Positions 50,903 through 54,296 of a stretch of DNA of 54,296 nt are shown here, in pieces; position 1 is the stretch's first letter, and each line of letters starts with the position of its first letter. Source of the stretch: JASLDZ01 sp964235945 (GTDB lineage Bacteria; Pseudomonadota; Alphaproteobacteria; Caulobacterales; Caulobacteraceae); contig CAXSDV010000014.1 in the NCBI GenBank assembly GCA_964235945.1, positions 1 to 54,296 of the forward strand, read 5' to 3'. The position numbers were made by a program, and so were the translations under genes. Under the pieces are notes generated by a model. The model made no database searches. It was not told the origin of the DNA and saw only the letters and a program-made list of their open reading frames with translations.

Positions 50903-51700
50903 TCAGGCCGCAAGGTCGCGCGCCTCGATCAGCTCCGGCTCGTCCTGCAGGTCCGAGGGCCAGGCGGGGTCGGCCAGAGCCTGGAAGGCGGGCTTCGCGA
51001 ACAGGTAGCCCTGTTGCAGGGTCACGCCGATGTCGCAGAGGGCGTGGTGCTCCCCGGGCGTCTCGATGCCTTCGGCCAGCACGGCCACCCCCAGGGCCTC
51101 GCAGGCCGCGGCGATGGCGCAGACCAGCACGCGCTTGGTGCGGTCCCGGTCGAGGCCGCGCACGAGCTCCATGTCCAGCTTGATGATGTCCGGCTGGAAC
51201 TTGGCCAGGAGGTTCAGCCCGGCGTAGCCCGCGCCGAAATCGTCGATGGCCGTCATGAAACCCATGGCCTTGTAGGTCGTCAGGATGCGCAGCAGGTGGG
51301 CGACGTCCACCCGCTCGTCCTCGGTGAACTCGAAGATCAGGCGGTTCAGGGGAAAACCGGTGCGCTTGGCGGTGGCCAGGGTCAGACGGATGCAGGCGCT
51401 GGGCTCGTAGACGGCGTTGGGCAGGAAGTTGATGGAGAGCCGCGCGCCGTCACGGGTCAGGTCCAGCGCCGCCGCCTGCTCGATCGCCTTGACCCGGCAC
51501 GCCTGGTCGAAGCCGTAGCGGTTTGAAGCGTCCACGGTGGACAGGACTGAGAAGGCGCCCGCCCCGTCCACGCCGCGCACCAGGGCTTCGTGGGCGAACA
51601 CCGTGCGGCTCTCCATGTCGACGATCGGCTGGAAGGCCATGGAGAAGGGTGTCGTAAACGCCGCGCCGTCGCGGCATCCCTCGCAGCCTGTCTTGCTCAC
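50903..51700 (-). CDS. EAL-domain protein (c-di-GMP phosphodiesterase-like)
   Basis: The 265-aa protein starts VSKTGCEGCRDG, a CxxC head common to stand-alone EAL proteins, followed by MAFQPIVDMESRTVFAHEAL with the EAL motif at residues 38-40, INFLPNA, IFEFTEDERVD, MTAIDDFGAGYAGLNLLAKF, DIIKLDMELVRG and AVLAEGIETPGEH. The metal and catalytic residues (Glu38, Asn, Glu, Asp-Asp, Lys, Glu) are all present, so it is expected to cleave cyclic di-GMP. No sensor or GGDEF domain is attached. The start GTG 51700 has GGAGG six bases upstream; the longer open frame is rejected. Confidence 0.92.
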   Translation of the reverse strand: MSKTGCEGCRDGAAFTTPFSMAFQPIVDMESRTVFAHEALVRGVDGAGAFSVLSTVDASNRYGFDQACRVKAIEQAAALDLTRDGARLSINFLPNAVYEPSACIRLTLATAKRTGFPLNRLIFEFTEDERVDVAHLLRILTTYKAMGFMTAIDDFGAGYAGLNLLAKFQPDIIKLDMELVRGLDRDRTKRVLVCAIAAACEALGVAVLAEGIETPGEHHALCDIGVTLQQGYLFAKPAFQALADPAWPSDLQDEPELIEARDLAA

Positions 51701-52002
51701 TTCGATCCTCCAGGTTCGCTGGAAGGCTAGCGCGCAATGGTAAGCCAATTCCCAAGAGGCCGCCTCATCCCTAGCAAATGCTAATGGAGCACCGCTCAAA
51801 AGATGAGACTGGTGCGCCGCGGCGATAAGGCGAAGCTTCAGGGACCACCAGAAGTTGTCCTGCCGACATCCACGCTTCTCGTTCTCCAGGCGCAAGCGGC
51901 TGGGAGAGGCGGGCGCTCCCACCCCGGTCTCAGTTACGGTCTCGGACCCGGCGGCGTGGAGGGACGTCATGGATGCATCCCGGTCTCCAGAGAGGTGAAC
52001 CC
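51701..52002. other. 302-bp divergent intergenic region
   Basis: No gene is seen here. It holds the 5' regions of the EAL gene (minus) and the DUF6894 gene (plus). It is locally richer in A and T than the rest of the window, especially 51740-51800, and includes the palindrome TAGCA-AA-TGCTA at 51772-51783. Confidence 0.7.
51772..51783. promoter_or_regulatory. Short palindrome, possible operator
   Basis: TAGCAAATGCTA is a perfect inverted repeat in the AT-richer part of the region about 72 bp upstream of the EAL start codon. It could be a regulator site or part of a promoter; one copy is weak evidence. Confidence 0.25.
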
Positions 52003-52254
52003 ATGTCGCGCTACTTCTTCAACGTGGTGGGCGAACCCGACGATGCCTCCGGCGCGGAGTTCGCCTCGTTCGAGCAGGCCCGCATCGCCGCCATCGGCTT
52101 TCTGGGCGCCTATCTCCAGAAGAACCCGGGCTATGTGCGCGAAGGCCACTGGCGCGTGGACGTCATCGACGAATCCAAAACCCTGCTGATGAAGCTCGTG
52201 GTGGCCATGGTGGACGTCGCGGCGCCCCCCGCCCCGGCGGAACGCGGCGACTGA
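52003..52254 (+). CDS. DUF6894 family small protein
   Basis: The 83-aa product starts MSRYFFNVVGEPDDASGAEF, then SFEQARIAAIGFLGAYLQ and WRVDVIDESKTLLMKLVV. This is the layout of DUF6894, small alpha/beta proteins very common in alphaproteobacteria and of unknown function. AGAGAGGTG stands five bases before ATG 52003. Confidence 0.85.
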   Translation: MSRYFFNVVGEPDDASGAEFASFEQARIAAIGFLGAYLQKNPGYVREGHWRVDVIDESKTLLMKLVVAMVDVAAPPAPAERGD

Positions 52255-52458
52255 AGCGTCGACGACGGACGACGGATGGCCGAGCGGGCCGAAGCCTCCC
52301 TCTTGCCTGATGCGGGCGCGGCGAAGCCGCTTGCGAACCGCCGCGGGGAGCACGCCCGGCCCTGACGAAACGCGTCGGTGTGACGGCGGGAACAGGTGGC
52401 CTGGCGGCGCCCCACTCGGCTCCGTTCGCGCCCTCGCTCCTGACGCAACGTCACCCCC

Positions 52459-52866
52459 TCAGTGTTTGATGGCGGCTTGGCCCTGAACAGGTATGACAGG
52501 CGGCGCGCCCTTCGCCTTGACGAAGAAGACGAGGAACTTGGCCGGCTCGGTCTTGCTGGCGTTGCGACCGATCGTGTGGATGTCGTCGGGCCCTTCATAG
52601 AAGGTTTGGCCCGGGTGGAGGGTCACTTCGGGCCCGCCCTTCACCTGCATGACGATGGAGCCCTTCAGCACGTAAACGAACACGTCCGCATCGTGACGAT
52701 GTACCGGGTCCGAGCCCCCGGGAGGGTACTCGACGGTCAGCATCAGGCCCTCCTTGCCAGGAACGTCCGGCAGATCATGCGAAAAGAGGGGTGACACCTT
52801 GGTCGTCTGAGAGGAAGCGGCGGTCGCAAACGACATCGCGGCGGCGACGACCAGCATGAGCTTCAT
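52459..52866 (-). CDS. Secreted cupin-domain protein
   Basis: The 135-aa product has a signal peptide (MKLMLVVAAAMSFATAASSQ) and one cupin barrel with the metal-binding motif 1 DPVHRHDADVFVYVLKG, SIVMQVKGGPEVTLHPGQTF and motif 2 YEGPDDIHTIGRNAS. The histidines are preserved, so a metal is probably bound. Related secreted cupins are annotated without an enzyme activity. It stands alone, with HU about 250 bases upstream on the same strand. Confidence 0.88.
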   Translation of the reverse strand: MKLMLVVAAAMSFATAASSQTTKVSPLFSHDLPDVPGKEGLMLTVEYPPGGSDPVHRHDADVFVYVLKGSIVMQVKGGPEVTLHPGQTFYEGPDDIHTIGRNASKTEPAKFLVFFVKAKGAPPVIPVQGQAAIKH

Positions 52867-53118
52867 GACGAATCCTCTGACACGTAAGTTGCCGAACCCG
52901 TGCAGGCGTCTGGGCGACGACGCCTGACATCGTAGACACTCCGCCCGCCCGCGGCGCGAACGACCTACACCGTGCTCGCCGATATCACAGAGGTTAGCGC
53001 GCCCGCCGAAGGAGCGCGCCAGCGGCGTCGGCGGTCACGGCGATGGTCTGAGCGCTCGGCCCGGTCACCCTCGGGTTCGCTATGCGGCGAGGGTGTTCCA
53101 ACGAGCGGGCGACCTCGG

Positions 53119-53457
53119 CTACTTGTTGCTCGCTTTCTTAGCCGCCGAGGCTTTCGGCTCCGACTTCGGCGTGCTTTTCGTCGGAGGGCTGACCGCGTCC
53201 TTGAGGCTCTTGGTCGGTCGGAACTTGATCGACTTGCTGGCGGCGATCTGGATGGCTTCGCCCGTGGCGGGGTTGCGGCCCTGACGCGCCTGACGATCGT
53301 TGATGTCGAAGATGCCGAGGCTCGACAGGCTGACCTTCTCTCCGGCCTTGAGCGCGTCGGCGACGGCGGCCAACACCGCTTCGACCATGCGGCCCGCCTC
53401 CGCCGCGTCCAGATCGGCCGTTTGCGCGACCTTGGCGCTCAGTTCGGACTGGTTCAC
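53119..53457 (-). CDS. HU-family DNA-binding protein with Lys-rich tail
   Basis: The 112-aa protein begins MNQSELSAKVAQTADLDAAE, contains VSLSSLGIFDINDRQARQGR and the DNA-arm motif GRNPATGEAIQIAASKSIKF. After RPTKSLKDAV it has about 22 extra residues rich in Lys, Pro, Ser and Ala (STPKSEPKASAAKKASNK), which typical 90-aa HU proteins lack. HU bends and packs DNA. The start is GTG 53457 with GGAG five bases upstream. Confidence 0.93.
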   Translation of the reverse strand: MNQSELSAKVAQTADLDAAEAGRMVEAVLAAVADALKAGEKVSLSSLGIFDINDRQARQGRNPATGEAIQIAASKSIKFRPTKSLKDAVSPPTKSTPKSEPKASAAKKASNK

Positions 53458-53475
53458 TTAGGCTCCGTCGGTTGG

Positions 53476-53490
53476 GCTGCACGATGCAGC
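53476..53490. promoter_or_regulatory. Palindrome between HU and AI-2E genes
   Basis: GCTGCA-CGA-TGCAGC has perfect 6-bp arms and lies in the 81-base divergent region, 19 bases before the HU start codon. TATAGT (53501-53506) nearby could be a -10 element for the plus-strand gene. It may be an operator serving one or both genes. Confidence 0.3.
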
Positions 53491-53538
53491 GTCGCGTTCG
53501 TATAGTCTCAACCGAGTTCCCCAGGGAAGGCGACGAAC

Positions 53539-54296
53539 ATGGATGCGTCGGTGAGCGAACGGCCGGCGGCCTGGAAAACCGCCATGGTGGTCGCCGCGGT
53601 GATCCTCGTCGGGTTCGCGACCTGGGCCCTGCGCGGCATCCTCGCCCCGTTCGTGCTGGCCATCTTCCTGCTCCTCATGATCGACGGCGTGGCCCGTGCG
53701 CTACGCGACCGGATACCCCGCTTTCCCGAGCGCCTGGCCACGCCGACCGCGCTGCTCCTGATCGTGGCCTTCTTCCTCTTCATGATCTGGCTCGTGGCCG
53801 ACAACACGGCGCAGTTCGTCGCCCACGCCGGCGTTTACGAACACCGGCTGAACGATCTCCTCGGTCAGATCGCCGCCCGTTTCGGGCTCAAGGTGACGCC
53901 GACCGTCGGCGGGCTGCTCCAGCAGCTCAACCCCGCCAGATTCGCCGGGTCCGCGGCGCAGAGCGTGCAAGGCATCGCCTCCGGCGCCTTCGTCGTCCTC
54001 CTCTACCTGGCCTTCCTGGTGGCTTCGCGCGGCGGCTTCGTGCGCAAGAGCGGCAAGCTGTTCGGGTCCGGTTCGTCACGGCTGGAGGCCGCGGAGACTT
54101 TCAAGCGCATCCGCCAGGGCGTGGAGGGCTACATCTGGGTGCAAACCGTCGCGGGGCTGCTGATCGCCGTACCCGCCGGGGTGCTCATGCTGGTGCTGGG
54201 CTTGAGTCACGCCGTGTTTTGGGCCTTCCTGATCTTCGTCGCGAGCTATGTGCCGGTGATCGGCGGCTTGGTCGGAACGCTCCTGCCGCCGATCTT
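53539..54296 (+). CDS. AI-2E family transporter, 3' end outside window
   Basis: The visible 252 residues contain the hydrophobic pair WKTAMVVAAVILVGFATWAL and GILAPFVLAIFLLLMIDGVA, a third helix TALLLIVAFFLFMIWLVADN, a soluble stretch, and further helices GAFVVLLYLAFLVA and VAGLLIAVPAGVLMLVLGLS followed by FVASYVPVIGGLVG. This is the AI-2E/TqsA/PerM superfamily. Members export or exchange varied solutes; most do not carry AI-2. The gene continues beyond the window. Confidence 0.92.
   Translation, partial: MDASVSERPAAWKTAMVVAAVILVGFATWALRGILAPFVLAIFLLLMIDGVARALRDRIPRFPERLATPTALLLIVAFFLFMIWLVADNTAQFVAHAGVYEHRLNDLLGQIAARFGLKVTPTVGGLLQQLNPARFAGSAAQSVQGIASGAFVVLLYLAFLVASRGGFVRKSGKLFGSGSSRLEAAETFKRIRQGVEGYIWVQTVAGLLIAVPAGVLMLVLGLSHAVFWAFLIFVASYVPVIGGLVGTLLPPI

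Noticed and set aside
52972..53505. Plus-strand frame across HU
   Set aside because: It is antisense to the well-supported HU gene, rich in Arg, and has no domain signal.

Overview
This 54.3 kb window is very GC-rich (by eye above 70%) and densely coded. It looks like an alphaproteobacterium, most likely in or near Caulobacteraceae. The reasons are the SOS box of the form GTTC-N7-GTTC, the LexA-type ImuA-ImuB-DnaE2 mutasome, a DUF2793 fibre protein and 3TM holin of the gene-transfer-agent type, and the many start-stop overlaps (ATGA, GTGA, TTGA). Four runs of exactly 100 N interrupt it. Two of these are flanked by identical 55-bp copies, which is the mark of de Bruijn contig ends scaffolded with fixed gaps, so this is probably a draft or metagenome assembly. 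No rRNA, tRNA, CRISPR array or insertion sequence was seen.

Layout. 1-6.0 kb (minus): glyQ (cut by the window edge), a fasciclin protein broken by a gap, ispE, a TPR lipoprotein, and electron-transfer-flavoprotein:ubiquinone oxidoreductase. 6.1-11.2 kb (plus): a divergent family-4 uracil-DNA glycosylase, a lytic transglycosylase, a radical SAM protein, a DUF2231 membrane protein and a PQQ-type sugar dehydrogenase lipoprotein. 11.3-12.4 kb (minus): three small genes. 12.6-17.5 kb (plus): PhoD phosphatase, an S10 peptidase and a HerA-like ATPase. 17.5-20.4 kb (minus): the biotin-carrying subunit of propionyl-CoA carboxylase followed by two coupled DUF805 genes. 20.6-22.3 kb (plus): a ThDP-dependent oxidase/synthase-like enzyme.

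22.5-24.6 kb (minus) is a compact phage-like module: DUF2793 fibre, holin, T4-type endolysin, inner spanin and an embedded outer spanin, with the lysis genes in tight overlap. There are no capsid or packaging genes near it. It resembles scattered satellite loci of gene transfer agents. 24.8-29.2 kb (plus): both methylmalonyl-CoA mutase subunits with an unknown 129-aa gene between them. Together with the carboxylase subunit this gives part of the propionyl-CoA to succinyl-CoA route. 29.2-32.3 kb: DUF4112, a membrane protein, rlmJ and topoisomerase IB.

34.1-40.4 kb (minus) is the most striking part: an SOS-regulated mutasome operon in which ImuA is fused in frame to a complete endonuclease III-like DNA glycosylase, followed by ImuB and DnaE2. 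A perfect LexA box lies 18 bp upstream of the fusion's start codon. 40.7-48.3 kb holds two three-gene molybdenum hydroxylase operons (2Fe-2S, FAD, Mo subunits) facing each other tail to tail; only the second has a Tat signal. 48.5-51.7 kb (minus): DinB (Pol IV) downstream of a DnaQ-like exonuclease and a small conserved gene, then an EAL-domain protein. The end of the window has a DUF6894 protein, a secreted cupin, an HU-family protein and the start of an AI-2E-family transporter.

Overall the window is rich in DNA repair and damage-tolerance genes (UDG homologue, EndoIII-ImuA, ImuB, DnaE2, DinB, exonuclease), with propionate catabolism, aldehyde/purine-type hydroxylases and a lysis module as the other themes. 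Many genes end in strong GC-only hairpins without a U-tract.
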